Below, in pieces: positions 8,375 to 18,088 of a DNA stretch of 64,000 nt. The notes beneath the pieces are model-generated. The model was not told the DNA's origin and made no database searches. It saw only the letters and a program-made list of their open reading frames with translations. Position 1 is the first letter of the stretch; each line of letters starts with the position of its first letter. The position numbers and the translations under genes were made by a program. Source of the DNA: Phycisphaerales bacterium (GTDB lineage: Bacteria; Planctomycetota; Phycisphaerae; Phycisphaerales; SM1A02); NCBI GenBank assembly GCA_022446885.1, contig JAKVBU010000007.1, forward strand, positions 109,181-173,180, written 5' to 3'.

Positions 8375-9604
8375 ATGTCCGTCGAGACCCGCGAACACAA
8401 ACTGGACAACGGGCTACGGATTGTCGCCGAAGTCGATCCATCTGCCGCATCAGCAGCGGCCGGGTTCTTTGTGCGCACCGGCGCACGAGACGAAGAGCCT
8501 CGGCACATGGGCATCAGCCACTTTCTGGAGCACATGGTGTTCCGAGGCACCGAGGGGCTCGACGGTGAGGCTATCGATCGGGCCTTCGAGTCTCTGGGCG
8601 CCAGTCACAACGCCTGGACCAGCGCCGAGGTCACAGCCTTTCACGGCCATGCACTTGCCGAGTCGCTGCCGGAGATGCTCGACCTTCTGGCCCGGATCAT
8701 GCGGCCGACCCTAGATGATGACGATCTCCACGATGAGCGCGGGGTGATTCTGGAAGAGATCGCCATGTACGAAGACCAGCCCTTCTGGCGGCTTTGGGAG
8801 GCGGTCACGGAGGCCTACTACGGCGGGCACGCCATGGGCCATCGCGTGCTGGGCACCAACGAAACGGTGCAGGCCATTTCGCCGCAGGACATGCGCAATT
8901 GGCATGAAGCTCGATACGGCAGTGACTGCATCACACTGTCCCTTGCCGGCAGGCTCGACTTCGACTCAGTTGTCAGCCGCATGGAAGACTCGATCGGTCA
9001 CTGGACGCCTACCGGCGCCGACCGCGACTGGGGCAAGCTGGAACATCGAGCCCACGAACTGACACTGACATCGGATCGCACAGCACAGGCGTACCTGATC
9101 GGCTGCGCTCCAGCCCCGCCACTTGCAGATGACCGGCGACACGCAGCCGCAGTATTGGCATGGCTGGCCGGTCGCGGTGACGGCAGCGCACTGCACTGGG
9201 CGCTGGTTGACACGGGGATTGCCGAAGACGCTCGTCTGGAATACGAAGGCCACGACCGCAGCGGCATGTTCGCGGCTTGGAGCGTGTGCGACCCCGGACG
9301 CATCGCTGAAGTCGAGTCCACCATTCGCGACGTCGTCACGAAGGTTGCCGACAACGTCAGTGATGAAGATCTGAAGCGAGCCCGTTCAATGATCGCCACC
9401 GCGGTCACGGTGCATGGCGAGTTGCCGGCGGGCCGAATGCAGCGGCTTGGTCGGCGGCTCGCAACGTGCGGCGATGTGCTTCCGCTTGAAGAGGAACTTG
9501 CCCGTGTCGAGGCGGTGACCCGCGATGACCTTCGCGCCATCTGCGACGAATACCCACCCGAACCAATCGTGACGGGGCGCCTCGTTCCCGAAACCAACGG
9601 CTAG
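8375..9604 (+). CDS. M16 family zinc peptidase (insulinase-like)
   Basis: Single-domain M16 peptidase of 409 residues, the size of the processing peptidase/PqqF-like half-clam members. The inverted zinc motif HFLEH is at residues 49-53 and the third ligand region ERGVILEEIAMYEDQP is near 122-137. No signal peptide is visible, so it is probably cytoplasmic. M16 half-subunits often act as pairs of an active and an inactive chain; no second copy is in the window, so a homodimer is likely. I chose the ATG 10 bp after the lpd stop because homology begins with TREHKLDNGLRIV. It meets the convergent HDOD-GGDEF gene with no spacer. Confidence 0.88.
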   Translation: MSVETREHKLDNGLRIVAEVDPSAASAAAGFFVRTGARDEEPRHMGISHFLEHMVFRGTEGLDGEAIDRAFESLGASHNAWTSAEVTAFHGHALAESLPEMLDLLARIMRPTLDDDDLHDERGVILEEIAMYEDQPFWRLWEAVTEAYYGGHAMGHRVLGTNETVQAISPQDMRNWHEARYGSDCITLSLAGRLDFDSVVSRMEDSIGHWTPTGADRDWGKLEHRAHELTLTSDRTAQAYLIGCAPAPPLADDRRHAAAVLAWLAGRGDGSALHWALVDTGIAEDARLEYEGHDRSGMFAAWSVCDPGRIAEVESTIRDVVTKVADNVSDEDLKRARSMIATAVTVHGELPAGRMQRLGRRLATCGDVLPLEEELARVEAVTRDDLRAICDEYPPEPIVTGRLVPETNG

Positions 9605-11092
9605 TCAGGCAGCACGATTGGAGGAGGCAGCAGCCACCTCGACACGATTGCCGCCGCTTCGTTTGGCCACATACATCGCTTCGTCAGCCATGCAAACGAG
9701 CCGGTGAACAGCCCGTCCCTCAAGCTCATCTGATCCAAGCGCGGCGCATCCGATGCTCAGTGTCACCGCGAGATCCTCATCGCCACACCGACGACCGGCT
9801 TGCTGGGCACCGCGCCTCATCTGGTCAGCGACCATGGCCGCGCCTGCCAGATCGCGGCCTGGCATGATCACGACGAATTCGTCGCCACCGAAACGACACA
9901 CAGTCGCATCCTCTCCAGCTGCGGCGCTGATGGAAGATGCGAGGCGTCGAAGCACATCGTCACCTGTTGCATGACCCAGTTGATCGTTGACCGGCTTGAG
10001 TCCGTCAACGTCAATGAACGCCACGGCAAGTGGCCTGCATGTACGAGCGCAGTGATCGCGGCATCGAGGCAACTCTCGTTCCAACAGGCTGCGAGTTCCG
10101 ACGCCGGTCAAAGTGTCGCGATGAGCACGCTCGGCGAGATCCCGATTCCGGCGTTCAAGTTCCCTGTTGCGCCGTCCCATTCGTGCTTGCTGCCGAACCC
10201 ACTGTTCCTCAGCACGCATCAAGAGACGTTCGACATCGGGTGTCTCGCCTGACTCGATCCTGAGTTCGGCCAGCATTGAACCGGCCTCGTTGGCTACCTG
10301 TCGCACGAGATCCTCGGTGCCAGCTGCACCCAGAGCGAACCACTCGTCGGCCCGTCGCCTGAATGACTGCATGGAGAGTTCAGGTTGACCGCCAAGCAAG
10401 ACCGAAGCCAAGGTGCCCCCCAGATCAAGCACACGGCACTCGACGTGAAACTCAGTAGCTGCATCTGCGTCGTGGTGATGCCCGATCGCAGCAATCATCT
10501 CGTCGGAGAGACACCAACGCCGCGCCAATTGTGCGCCCACCTCTACATGATCGAAACCAAACGCCTCTCGCTCTCGCGACGCCAGTGAGTGATGGTCGTC
10601 GGCGGTAGCGCCCAATAGTCTTGCGTAGGCACGGCCGAATCGCTGGCACATCGCCAGCACGCCCGCGTCCTGCAGCAATCCGGCCGCGTGAGCTTGCGCC
10701 TCATTCCAGACCCCGGTGGCACGGGCTATAGCCCCTGCTGAAACCGCCACGTGGATCGACCAGCGACGGAACGCCGCTTCGTCCAGATCCGGTGTGTGTG
10801 CATTGAGGCCCTCCGCGAGCATCGATCCCAAGGCCAGCGACGTGACTGCTCCAGTTCCCAGTCGATCGACTGCTTCATGAACTGAACCGCAGGGCTCCGA
10901 GTCGGCGGCCCCGGCAGCTCGAAGTACTGTCGAAGTCAGGGCATGGTCAAGCCCGACAATTCGAGCCACTGTTGCCGGATCCACCGCCTCGTCGGCGGTG
11001 ACATCCACCAACCAGGCTGCAACGGCTGGCATGGTGGCCAATCGTGCACCCACTGCGGTGGAACGTGCCGTGACGGCTTGATCGTGACTCAA
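9605..11092 (-). CDS. HDOD-GGDEF protein, putative diguanylate cyclase
   Basis: Signalling protein of 495 residues. The N-terminal half (about 15-265) fits an HDOD domain: a helical repeat around DHALTSTVLRAAG and a later HHHD. A short coiled segment (about 295-320) leads to a GGDEF domain with intact catalytic FGGDEF near residue 400 and substrate loop GLKPVNDQLGHATGD, so it should make cyclic di-GMP. The RxxD inhibitory site five residues before GGDEF is absent (GEDA there), so product inhibition through that site is not expected. The start is decided by AGGAGG at 11100-11105, 7 nt from a TTG; a GTG ten codons earlier has no ribosome site. The 154 bp to recO contain nothing recognisable. 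Confidence 0.88.
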   Translation of the reverse strand: MSHDQAVTARSTAVGARLATMPAVAAWLVDVTADEAVDPATVARIVGLDHALTSTVLRAAGAADSEPCGSVHEAVDRLGTGAVTSLALGSMLAEGLNAHTPDLDEAAFRRWSIHVAVSAGAIARATGVWNEAQAHAAGLLQDAGVLAMCQRFGRAYARLLGATADDHHSLASREREAFGFDHVEVGAQLARRWCLSDEMIAAIGHHHDADAATEFHVECRVLDLGGTLASVLLGGQPELSMQSFRRRADEWFALGAAGTEDLVRQVANEAGSMLAELRIESGETPDVERLLMRAEEQWVRQQARMGRRNRELERRNRDLAERAHRDTLTGVGTRSLLERELPRCRDHCARTCRPLAVAFIDVDGLKPVNDQLGHATGDDVLRRLASSISAAAGEDATVCRFGGDEFVVIMPGRDLAGAAMVADQMRRGAQQAGRRCGDEDLAVTLSIGCAALGSDELEGRAVHRLVCMADEAMYVAKRSGGNRVEVAAASSNRAA

Positions 11093-11245
11093 CGGTGTGC
11101 CTCCTGACGGGCGCCAAGGCACCCGCCGAGCGAGGCATCGGCACCCCGCCAGCCGATGTTGAGTCGGCGGTGCTTCAGGGCCTCGTTTTCACGCAATTCT
11201 GAACGAGTCGCGGGCCAGAGCGGCGTCCAATAACCCAATCAGCGC

Positions 11246-11986
11246 TCAAGGCCGCGGCAGATCTGGGTACAGCCAGGCAAGCGCCGGCGTTTCGTCACCG
11301 ATGAGCCCGCGGGCGCAGGCCGCCAGCAGACGAGCACATCTGCGGCAGTCCTCAGGCTCCAGCATGGCTGGATCGGTGCCTTGGGCCAGCGTTCCCAGCG
11401 CCCGAACGGTGGAGGCTCGAACCCGCAGATCGCCCGGGCCCGGGTCCACCGACAACCCGCCATCACGCACGGAGAAGTGAAACAGCCCAGCTGACTCGGA
11501 CAGGGGCGTTCCACGACGTACGTCGCGGCTGAATTCGGGCCGATGTCCGACAGCCTCAAGCAGCGCCCATTGCCAAGTCACCATGGCCGCATCTGCGTCT
11601 TTGGACTCACTCAGTGCGTCAAACAGATCACGCAGTGCGTCGTACACCTCAGGGTGTGGATCGTGCTCTGCCACCATCCGACCAACCATGTCAATCGCCC
11701 AGGTGGCGTGCTGCAGTGCCGAGAGGTTCTGACGAATCGGCCACCAAACCTGTTCGACATGCCACTCGGTGAGCGTCGCAAGGTCTCGCCCAGCCTTGGT
11801 GATGAATCCCACGTGCCCGGCGGTGAGCGGCTCAAACCCGCCGCCGAAACTCCCATTAGGCCGCATCGCCCCCTTGGCCAGACCTCGAACCGGGCCATGC
11901 TCACGCGTCAGCAACAACACGGTCTGGGAAGTCTCGGAGAACTCCCATCGCCGCATGACGATCGCATCATCGGTGATCCGAGGCAT
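11246..11986 (-). CDS. recO: DNA repair protein RecO
   Basis: RecO (246 residues, normal length) loads RecA on SSB-coated single strands with RecR in the RecF pathway. The N-terminal OB-fold pattern is clear: DDAIVMRRWEFSETSQTVLL, then TREHGPVRGLAKGAMR and a glycine-rich turn (SFGGGFEPLT). The C-terminal helical part lacks the four-Cys zinc site of many RecO proteins; only a Cys pair in EDCRRCARLLAAC remains. ATG start, AGGG only 1 nt away, and TACGCT 6 nt upstream, so a leaderless start is possible. It diverges from parA with 56 bp between starts. Confidence 0.85.
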   Translation of the reverse strand: MPRITDDAIVMRRWEFSETSQTVLLLTREHGPVRGLAKGAMRPNGSFGGGFEPLTAGHVGFITKAGRDLATLTEWHVEQVWWPIRQNLSALQHATWAIDMVGRMVAEHDPHPEVYDALRDLFDALSESKDADAAMVTWQWALLEAVGHRPEFSRDVRRGTPLSESAGLFHFSVRDGGLSVDPGPGDLRVRASTVRALGTLAQGTDPAMLEPEDCRRCARLLAACARGLIGDETPALAWLYPDLPRP

Positions 11987-12042
11987 GCCCTGAGCGTACC
12001 CATGTCGATCACGCTCCGCTCGGGAGCAAGTACCATCACCTC

Positions 12043-12903
12043 ATGCGGACCGTCTCTGTCATCAATCAGAAGGGTGGTGTGGGCAAAACCACGACAACCG
12101 TCAATCTCGGCGCCGCCATGGCCCGCGCAGGTTGCCGCACTTGCCTGATCGACCTCGACCCACAGGCACATCTGTCACTACATTTGGGCATTCGGGCCGG
12201 TGAAGACACGCTCACCGCCTACGACCTGCTGCTCGACCCATCAGTGGACGCTGCCTCCGCATTGGTGCAAGTTGAACCCAATCTCACGGTGCTTCCGGCG
12301 GAAACGGATCTGGCCGCACTGGAGTCCGATCTGGCATCCCAGAGCGATCGCCATGTGCGTCTGCGACAGGTCTTTGAGCAGTTCACCGACTTCGATGTGA
12401 TCATGCTCGACTGCCCGCCCAGCCTCGGCGTGCTGACCTTGAACGCACTGGCCGCTTCGCACGAGGTGTTGGTGCCCCTGCAGGCGCACTTCCTTGCACT
12501 TCAAGGCGTGGGCAAGCTGTTGGAAACGGTGGGCATGGTTGGCCGCGGTGTGAACCCCTCGCTACAGGTCGGTGCGATCGCACTATGCATGCACGAGAGC
12601 CACACGACATTGGCCCGTGAAGTCGTGGACGATCTACGCTCGTTTCTGGAGAACGCTCGCGACAAGGATGTGCCCTGGTCGAATTGCCGGCTGCTGGATC
12701 CACCGATCCGCCGCAATGTGAAACTCGCCGAGGCCCCTTCATTCGGGCAGTCCATCTTCGCCTACGACGCTGCATGCAACGGCGCTGTGGACTACCAGCG
12801 ACTGGCCATGTCGGTACTCGCCATGTGGGCGCTGCGCCCAGCCGAAGACACAACCGTCGCCGCCGAGTCGGACGCCACTGATGTCACCGGCACCGACAAC
12901 TGA
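12043..12903 (+). CDS. parA: ParA/Soj-family partition ATPase
   Basis: Deviant-Walker ATPase of 286 residues. KGGVGKTTTTVNLG at residues 10-23 holds the signature Lys of the deviant Walker A, LIDLDPQAH near 38-46 is the A' box, and VIMLDCPPSLG near 119 is Walker B. It should dimerise on ATP, bind DNA and position chromosome or other cargo. No parB gene and no obvious parS cluster lie nearby, so this may be an orphan ParA. TACCAT ends 6 nt before the ATG with no Shine-Dalgarno, consistent with a leaderless mRNA. It leads an overlapping operon with vanZ-like, murJ and a kinase, pointing to a cell-envelope or division role. Confidence 0.9.
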   Translation: MRTVSVINQKGGVGKTTTTVNLGAAMARAGCRTCLIDLDPQAHLSLHLGIRAGEDTLTAYDLLLDPSVDAASALVQVEPNLTVLPAETDLAALESDLASQSDRHVRLRQVFEQFTDFDVIMLDCPPSLGVLTLNALAASHEVLVPLQAHFLALQGVGKLLETVGMVGRGVNPSLQVGAIALCMHESHTTLAREVVDDLRSFLENARDKDVPWSNCRLLDPPIRRNVKLAEAPSFGQSIFAYDAACNGAVDYQRLAMSVLAMWALRPAEDTTVAAESDATDVTGTDN

Positions 12904-13705
12904 GTTTCGCCATTGGCGCTGGGCGTTCGTTCTGACGTTCATCTTCGTCACGGTATTGACCCACTTGCCTCGCGCAGATGTAGGGGACCCAACCCACGCT
13001 CCGCCCGACAAACTGATTCACCTGCTGGCATTCGGCACGATCGCACTGTTGTTGGTGCGTTGTCGGTGGATGCCATGGCCCGCGGCGGTCACTCTGTTGT
13101 CGATCTGGATTCCGTTTGACGAGTGGACACAAGGGCTCGTGAGTCCATCGCGCTTCTTCGAGTGGAATGACATCATCAGCGGGTGGATCGGCGTTGGAAT
13201 TGTGGGGGTGCTGGCCGACGCCATGCGTCCACCACAGTCTGAAACTGGCCGCAACGGTCAAGCACTTCTCTCGGGCGCACTGGACAGCCTCACCGCAACC
13301 CCTCGCGGTGGCCTGCTGCCGGTGCTCATTGGAGCGAGTGTCTTCTTTGCCACGGCCATCTCGGTCTATGTCGTGATTTGGATCGGTCTGCACAAGTCCG
13401 AGGCTGACATCGCAACGCTCCTTGCGATTGGCGCAGGTTGCGGCGTAACTGCCGGCATGATGCTCAGGCAATGGCGCAGGCTCAACTTGCCTCGCCTGCC
13501 GTTGATTCCATTGAAGTTGTGGGCGGCCGCACTCTTGGCCATGGTCGCTCTGGTTGTCATGGGCGCGATGTCAGCGCAGAGCGATCTGCAACAGATCAGC
13601 GCTCCAGCGGCGCTCTTCCTTGCGGCCTTGATTGTGGCAAGAGGCGCAAGAAGGTCTTTCGTTCGAGCGTGTGAGTTGGCTGGAGACACCAACGGCAATG
13701 TCTGA
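12881..13705 (+). CDS. VanZ-like integral membrane protein
   Basis: Membrane protein of 274 residues. The first 110 residues fit the VanZ-like family: a helix (WAFVLTFIFVTVLTHLP), the PPDKLIHLLAFG loop, two more helices and an acidic IPFDEWTQG turn before a final helix. A second half (about 145-255) adds four further predicted helices without recognisable homology. VanZ family proteins are linked to glycopeptide tolerance or envelope processes but their reaction is unknown. It overlaps parA by 23 bp and murJ by 8 bp, so translation is likely coupled. Function here is inferred only from its position between a ParA and the lipid II flippase. Confidence 0.75.
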   Translation: MSPAPTTEFRHWRWAFVLTFIFVTVLTHLPRADVGDPTHAPPDKLIHLLAFGTIALLLVRCRWMPWPAAVTLLSIWIPFDEWTQGLVSPSRFFEWNDIISGWIGVGIVGVLADAMRPPQSETGRNGQALLSGALDSLTATPRGGLLPVLIGASVFFATAISVYVVIWIGLHKSEADIATLLAIGAGCGVTAGMMLRQWRRLNLPRLPLIPLKLWAAALLAMVALVVMGAMSAQSDLQQISAPAALFLAALIVARGARRSFVRACELAGDTNGNV

Positions 13706-15320
13706 CGGACTCGAACGCAACACGAGAACCGTGATGTCGCTGACGATGGTCAGTCGGTTCTCCGGGCTTGTGCGTGAGGGCGTCTTGAGCCGCCTGTTCG
13801 GCACGGATGCCGTATTGGGCGCCTTCTACTTCGCGTTCCTCATTCCGAACCTGTTCCGGCGGCTGTTTGGTGAAGGTGCACTGGCCGCCGCCTTCCTGCC
13901 CGAGTATCAGCGGCTGCTGGATGAAGATCCTCAGCGGGCACGTGCAATGGCCGGCCTCACGGCAGGGGGGCTGCTTGCGGGGCTTGGTGCACTGGTCGTT
14001 GTCGCCGAGTGCGTTCTGCTGCTCGTGACCGCCTTGCCGGGCACGCCCGGACCGGCGCTCTGGCTCACCATGATCATGCTGCCCTTCGCCCCGCTCATTT
14101 GCGGAGTCGCGCTGTTGGGCGCCATGCTTCAGGTGCATGGCCGGTTCGGCCCCACTGCAGCTGCCCCCGTCATTCTGAATGTCTGTCTGGCCGGAGCCGC
14201 AGGTCTGGGTTGGTGGTTGATTGCACCCGATGACGATCGCGGTCAACTGATGGTGGCCGCTGGCATGGCTGGTTCCGTCGTGTTGGCGGGATTGCTTCAG
14301 GCCGCATGGTCCATGTTCGCGTTGAGGCGCCTCACGAGACTGACCCTCGATCGATCAGGCCTTGAAGGCGTCCGGCGCGTGCTGAGGCGCATGGGGCCGA
14401 TGCTGCTGGGCCTCGGCGTGCTGCAGGTCAACACACTGCTTGACGGGCTCATCGCCAGTTGGCCGGTGCTGTCGCAGTCGGACACCGTCTTTGGCATGGC
14501 CTACCCGCTTGATGACCACGCGATGAGCACGATTACATTCGCGCAGCGCCTCTACCACTTCCCACTTGGCGTGTTCGGCATCGCAGTGGCAACGGCTATC
14601 TATCCACTCCTCTCGTCGCGCGCGGCCGATGAGGGTGCGTTCGGCGAGACAATCCGTCGAGGGCTGCGCCTCGTTGTATTCATCGGCCTTCCAGCGGGCA
14701 TCGGGCTGCTGCTCGTGCGGCGCGAGCTGACCGCCGTGCTTTTGGAGGGAGGCAACTTTGGCGCTTCCGATACTGACCGTGTGGCATTTGTCCTTGCTGG
14801 ATACGCCACGAGCATCTGGGCGTACTCGGCGGTGCAGGTACTCACCCGCGGTTTCTATGCGCTTGGGAAACTGAAGACTCCGGTGCGGGTGGCTGCATCA
14901 ACTGTTGCGCTCAATCTGGTACTGAATCTCATTCTGATCTGGACACCACTGCGAGAAGCCGGGCTCGCTTGGAGCACGGCGATCTGCGCCACGATTCAGG
15001 CCGTCGTGCTGTGGATATTGCTGCATCGGCACAACGGCCAGACATGGCGGCAGGATCTGGCTGCCTCGATGGGCAAGAGCGTGATCGCCACAGGTGTCAT
15101 GGCCGGGGCGGTGTTGCTCGTCGCTCTGGCGATCGGGCATGGGGACTCATTCGCTGGGTGGCTCTGGCGGCTATCCCTACTTGTGGGGATTGGTGGCAGC
15201 GTGCACGTGCTCATGGCCATTGCAATGGGCATGCCGGAATTGCACTGGGCGCTGGGCCGCACAATCGGTGACACTACATCCGAGGCAGACAGATCGCAGA
15301 CACCGGATGACGATGCATGA
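13698..15320 (+). CDS. murJ: Lipid II flippase MurJ (MviN)
   Basis: Multi-helix (about 14 TM) flippase of the MOP superfamily, 540 residues, moving lipid II across the inner membrane for peptidoglycan synthesis. The N-terminus shows the family hallmark SRFSGLVREGVLSRLFG followed by GAFYFAFLIPNLFRRLFGEG and FLPEYQ; the conserved Arg and Glu of the central cavity are kept. The start ATG overlaps the vanZ-like stop by 8 bp, with GGAG 12 nt upstream; a longer frame exists but lies inside the previous gene. Its stop overlaps the kinase start (ATGA). The gene supports a real peptidoglycan pathway in this organism, together with pbpC in the window. Confidence 0.93.
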   Translation: MSDGLERNTRTVMSLTMVSRFSGLVREGVLSRLFGTDAVLGAFYFAFLIPNLFRRLFGEGALAAAFLPEYQRLLDEDPQRARAMAGLTAGGLLAGLGALVVVAECVLLLVTALPGTPGPALWLTMIMLPFAPLICGVALLGAMLQVHGRFGPTAAAPVILNVCLAGAAGLGWWLIAPDDDRGQLMVAAGMAGSVVLAGLLQAAWSMFALRRLTRLTLDRSGLEGVRRVLRRMGPMLLGLGVLQVNTLLDGLIASWPVLSQSDTVFGMAYPLDDHAMSTITFAQRLYHFPLGVFGIAVATAIYPLLSSRAADEGAFGETIRRGLRLVVFIGLPAGIGLLLVRRELTAVLLEGGNFGASDTDRVAFVLAGYATSIWAYSAVQVLTRGFYALGKLKTPVRVAASTVALNLVLNLILIWTPLREAGLAWSTAICATIQAVVLWILLHRHNGQTWRQDLAASMGKSVIATGVMAGAVLLVALAIGHGDSFAGWLWRLSLLVGIGGSVHVLMAIAMGMPELHWALGRTIGDTTSEADRSQTPDDDA

Positions 15321-17974
15321 GTGACACGGACCCGCCCATTCCAGAAGAAGAAGAAGATGCGACCAGAACGCTGGATGTAGGCGCCCTTCCACGGACAGCG
15401 GCGATCACGGGCACCGAAGCAGGTGGCCGCATGGCCAAGGTCATCAAGGAGCGGCCCGAGCGAGCCGGGCCCTTTCGGATTGAAGGAGACGCTCCACTGG
15501 GCGCCGGCGGGTTCGGCGCGGTCTGGCTGGGGATTCGTGATGATGGCGCCTTCACGCAGAAGGTGGCTGTCAAGGTGCTGTCAAGGGACTCGACGAACGA
15601 CCAGCTGGTCGCTCGATTCGAACTCGAACGCCAGGTCATGGCGTCGATCGAACATCCGAACATTGCCCGGATCATCGACGGAGGAACACTTGATGACGGC
15701 CGGCCGTGGCTGGCAATGGAGTTCATCGAGAACGGCACATCCATCACCAGTTGGTGTGACCGCCGCAAGTTGAGCATCACGGATCGACTGAAGTTGTTTC
15801 AGAAGGTGTGTGATGCCATAGAGCACGTGCACCGGAACGGGTTCATTCACCGAGATATCAAGCCTGACAATGTGCTGGTCGCGGCTAACGGTGAGCCCAA
15901 GGTGCTCGATTTCGGGATTGCCCGAATTGTCAATGTCGAGTCCAGCGCCTTCGGACAGCGCATCTCAGAAACCGGATTCACGGCGATGACGCCGGTGTAT
16001 GCAAGCCCGGAACAGATTCGTTGCGAGCCCATCACCACTGTCAGCGATGTGTACGCCTTGGGCATCCTGCTCTATGAGATGCTCTCAGGGCATCTTCCCT
16101 TCGAGCAAGTGATGGCCAACAGGGGCAATCTGTTCATGGCCAAGGAAGAGTCAACGCCTGAGGCGCCCAGTTCCGTGGTCTCGCTCACGGCGCCCGAGAC
16201 GACACCGATGTCCGAGATCCGCCGCCCTGATCGAGTCACCCGTACACGATCCACAACAACAGGGCGACTTCGCAAGCGGCTCGTTGGCGATCTGGATTGC
16301 ATCACGCTCAAAGCACTCGCCACAGAGCCGGAAGATCGGTATGCATCGGCCGCTGAGCTAAGCCGTGACATCAATAATCACTTTGAGGGCTTCCCTATCG
16401 AAGCAGCCCCCTTCCGCGCCGGATACAGATTCGGAAAGTGGCTCAATCGCAATCGGACACTTGTTGCGCTTGCAGCAACTGTCGCGATAGCCCTCACGCT
16501 GGCAGGCATCGCTCTTGCTTTCGTGGCGGCCGCAGATGCCCAGCGAGCCAGAGCCGAAACCGCCGAAGCGATCACGCAGGTCGAGTCGGAGCGCCGGGCA
16601 GCAGCTGAACAGCGAGAAGCCGCACTGCACGACCTCGAGCAGGAACTCGCGGAGATGGCCAGCGCCAACGTGATTGGCGCCTTACGTGAGGCGGGCCGGA
16701 TTGATGGTGCCCAGCGAATTCTGGAATCCACCCTCACCCGAATCGTGGCGCTGCGGCAGTCTGCCCCTGACAACTTCGCCTTGCAGGTCATGGAAGCTCG
16801 CGTTCGGCAGGAGATGGCCCGCACATTCTTCAGCCGTCGCAACCCCAGCCTCGAAGACCCAGAGGGATTCCTCCAGCACTGGACCAGATCGTCGGCCCTT
16901 GCTGATGCGCTCCTTCAAGAGGACGCTTCCAATGCCGACGCCCTGTTGATCGCCGCCCGGCTGATGCGTGACCGCGGTGATCTCGACTTCTACGCAGACC
17001 CACCGCGCCTTGATGAAGCGCAGCAGCGCTATGAGCTGGGGATGACGCATCTGGTTGCGCTCAAGGGCGTCGAAGGTGACCCATTCACCATCAAGTCTGA
17101 AGAGTCGATGTTGTTGACCAAACTTGGCGACATCGCTCAGCAGCAAGGGCGTGATGAAGAGGCATCCCAGTTTCGGCGTGATGTGCTGGCCCTTGAGCGA
17201 GCACTTCGCGACGAACACGATGCACCCGAGACGAGGCGAAATCTCGCCATCGCTCTCGGGCGTGTCGCCAGCGACGCGTTGAGACGCGAACGACCGGGCG
17301 AGGCCAGAGACTACTTCGAACGCTCATTCGAACTGCGACAGCGGATCGCCGACGAACTGCCTCAGGAGCGGCGTGCCATGCGCGATCTTGCCAACGGCCA
17401 CGAGTGGATGGGGCAGATGTTGCGAGATCGCGATCCCGATCGCGCCCGAGCCCACTACGCTCAATACTTTGACCTTATTCGAACGCTGGCATGGATGCAG
17501 CCAATGGATGAGCGTGCGTTCAAGGATGCCGTCACCGCCCACGGTCGCCTGCTTCGGCTGTACCAACTACACCCGGAGAAAGACACCGCGGACTACCGCC
17601 GCGCGCTTTTGGACTACCGCCAGCAGTTGTTCCTGCCTCGGTTGGCCTGTCTGCCCGATGATCGGGCCCGATGGATGGTGCTGCGTAACACATGGCTATT
17701 GGCGCAAGTAGCGCAAGACACAGCCCAACTGGACATGATCTTGGCACAAGCATCCAATGTGCTAGAGACACTCAGAAGCAGCCCCCTCGACGATCCAACT
17801 CAGATCCGGGATCTGGTCAGAGTGCATCTGGCGCTGGCCCGACATGCTGCCCCCCTGCAACAAGAATCCCACCTGAGAGCCGCTCAAGCTGCACTGGACA
17901 GTTCTCCAGACCGCCTGAAAGGGCATCGCTTGGTCAAACCTCTTCAGGGCGAGATCGACGCCCTGTCTGAATAG
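15317..17974 (+). CDS. Membrane Ser/Thr protein kinase with TPR-like C-terminal region
   Basis: Hanks-type kinase of 885 residues. Gly loop GAGGFGAVW at about 61, ATP Lys in VAVKVL near 84, HRDIKPDN near 177 and DFGIARI near 197 are all intact; activation loop and APE-like region (PVYASPEQ) follow, so it should be active. One membrane helix at about 383-405 is followed by a coiled-coil (Ala/Glu/Arg-rich, 405-445) and a helical repeat region to the end resembling TPRs, presumably periplasmic. This layout (kinase-TM-TPR) is frequent in planctomycetes. Its ATG overlaps the murJ stop, so the kinase may regulate envelope growth; that is inference from position. A weak hairpin and a T-run follow. 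Confidence 0.9.
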   Translation: MSDTDPPIPEEEEDATRTLDVGALPRTAAITGTEAGGRMAKVIKERPERAGPFRIEGDAPLGAGGFGAVWLGIRDDGAFTQKVAVKVLSRDSTNDQLVARFELERQVMASIEHPNIARIIDGGTLDDGRPWLAMEFIENGTSITSWCDRRKLSITDRLKLFQKVCDAIEHVHRNGFIHRDIKPDNVLVAANGEPKVLDFGIARIVNVESSAFGQRISETGFTAMTPVYASPEQIRCEPITTVSDVYALGILLYEMLSGHLPFEQVMANRGNLFMAKEESTPEAPSSVVSLTAPETTPMSEIRRPDRVTRTRSTTTGRLRKRLVGDLDCITLKALATEPEDRYASAAELSRDINNHFEGFPIEAAPFRAGYRFGKWLNRNRTLVALAATVAIALTLAGIALAFVAAADAQRARAETAEAITQVESERRAAAEQREAALHDLEQELAEMASANVIGALREAGRIDGAQRILESTLTRIVALRQSAPDNFALQVMEARVRQEMARTFFSRRNPSLEDPEGFLQHWTRSSALADALLQEDASNADALLIAARLMRDRGDLDFYADPPRLDEAQQRYELGMTHLVALKGVEGDPFTIKSEESMLLTKLGDIAQQQGRDEEASQFRRDVLALERALRDEHDAPETRRNLAIALGRVASDALRRERPGEARDYFERSFELRQRIADELPQERRAMRDLANGHEWMGQMLRDRDPDRARAHYAQYFDLIRTLAWMQPMDERAFKDAVTAHGRLLRLYQLHPEKDTADYRRALLDYRQQLFLPRLACLPDDRARWMVLRNTWLLAQVAQDTAQLDMILAQASNVLETLRSSPLDDPTQIRDLVRVHLALARHAAPLQQESHLRAAQAALDSSPDRLKGHRLVKPLQGEIDALSE

Positions 17975-18005
17975 GGGTGAAAACCCCCCACGGTCCCATT
18001 TTTTT
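17974..18005 (+). terminator. Weak possible terminator after the kinase gene
   Basis: GGGG-TGAAAA-CCCC directly after the kinase stop, with a run of seven T at 17999-18005, but 11 nt separate stem and T-run, which is longer than in a standard intrinsic terminator. CATACT about 25 nt further could be the -10 of the next gene. Confidence 0.35.
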
Positions 18006-18088
18006 CTTCAACTTCGGCGGACCCTCCGGCATACTCAATTGTGATTGCGCAGGCTGCATTGACCATTGTGCCTGCAAGGGAGGAAGAG

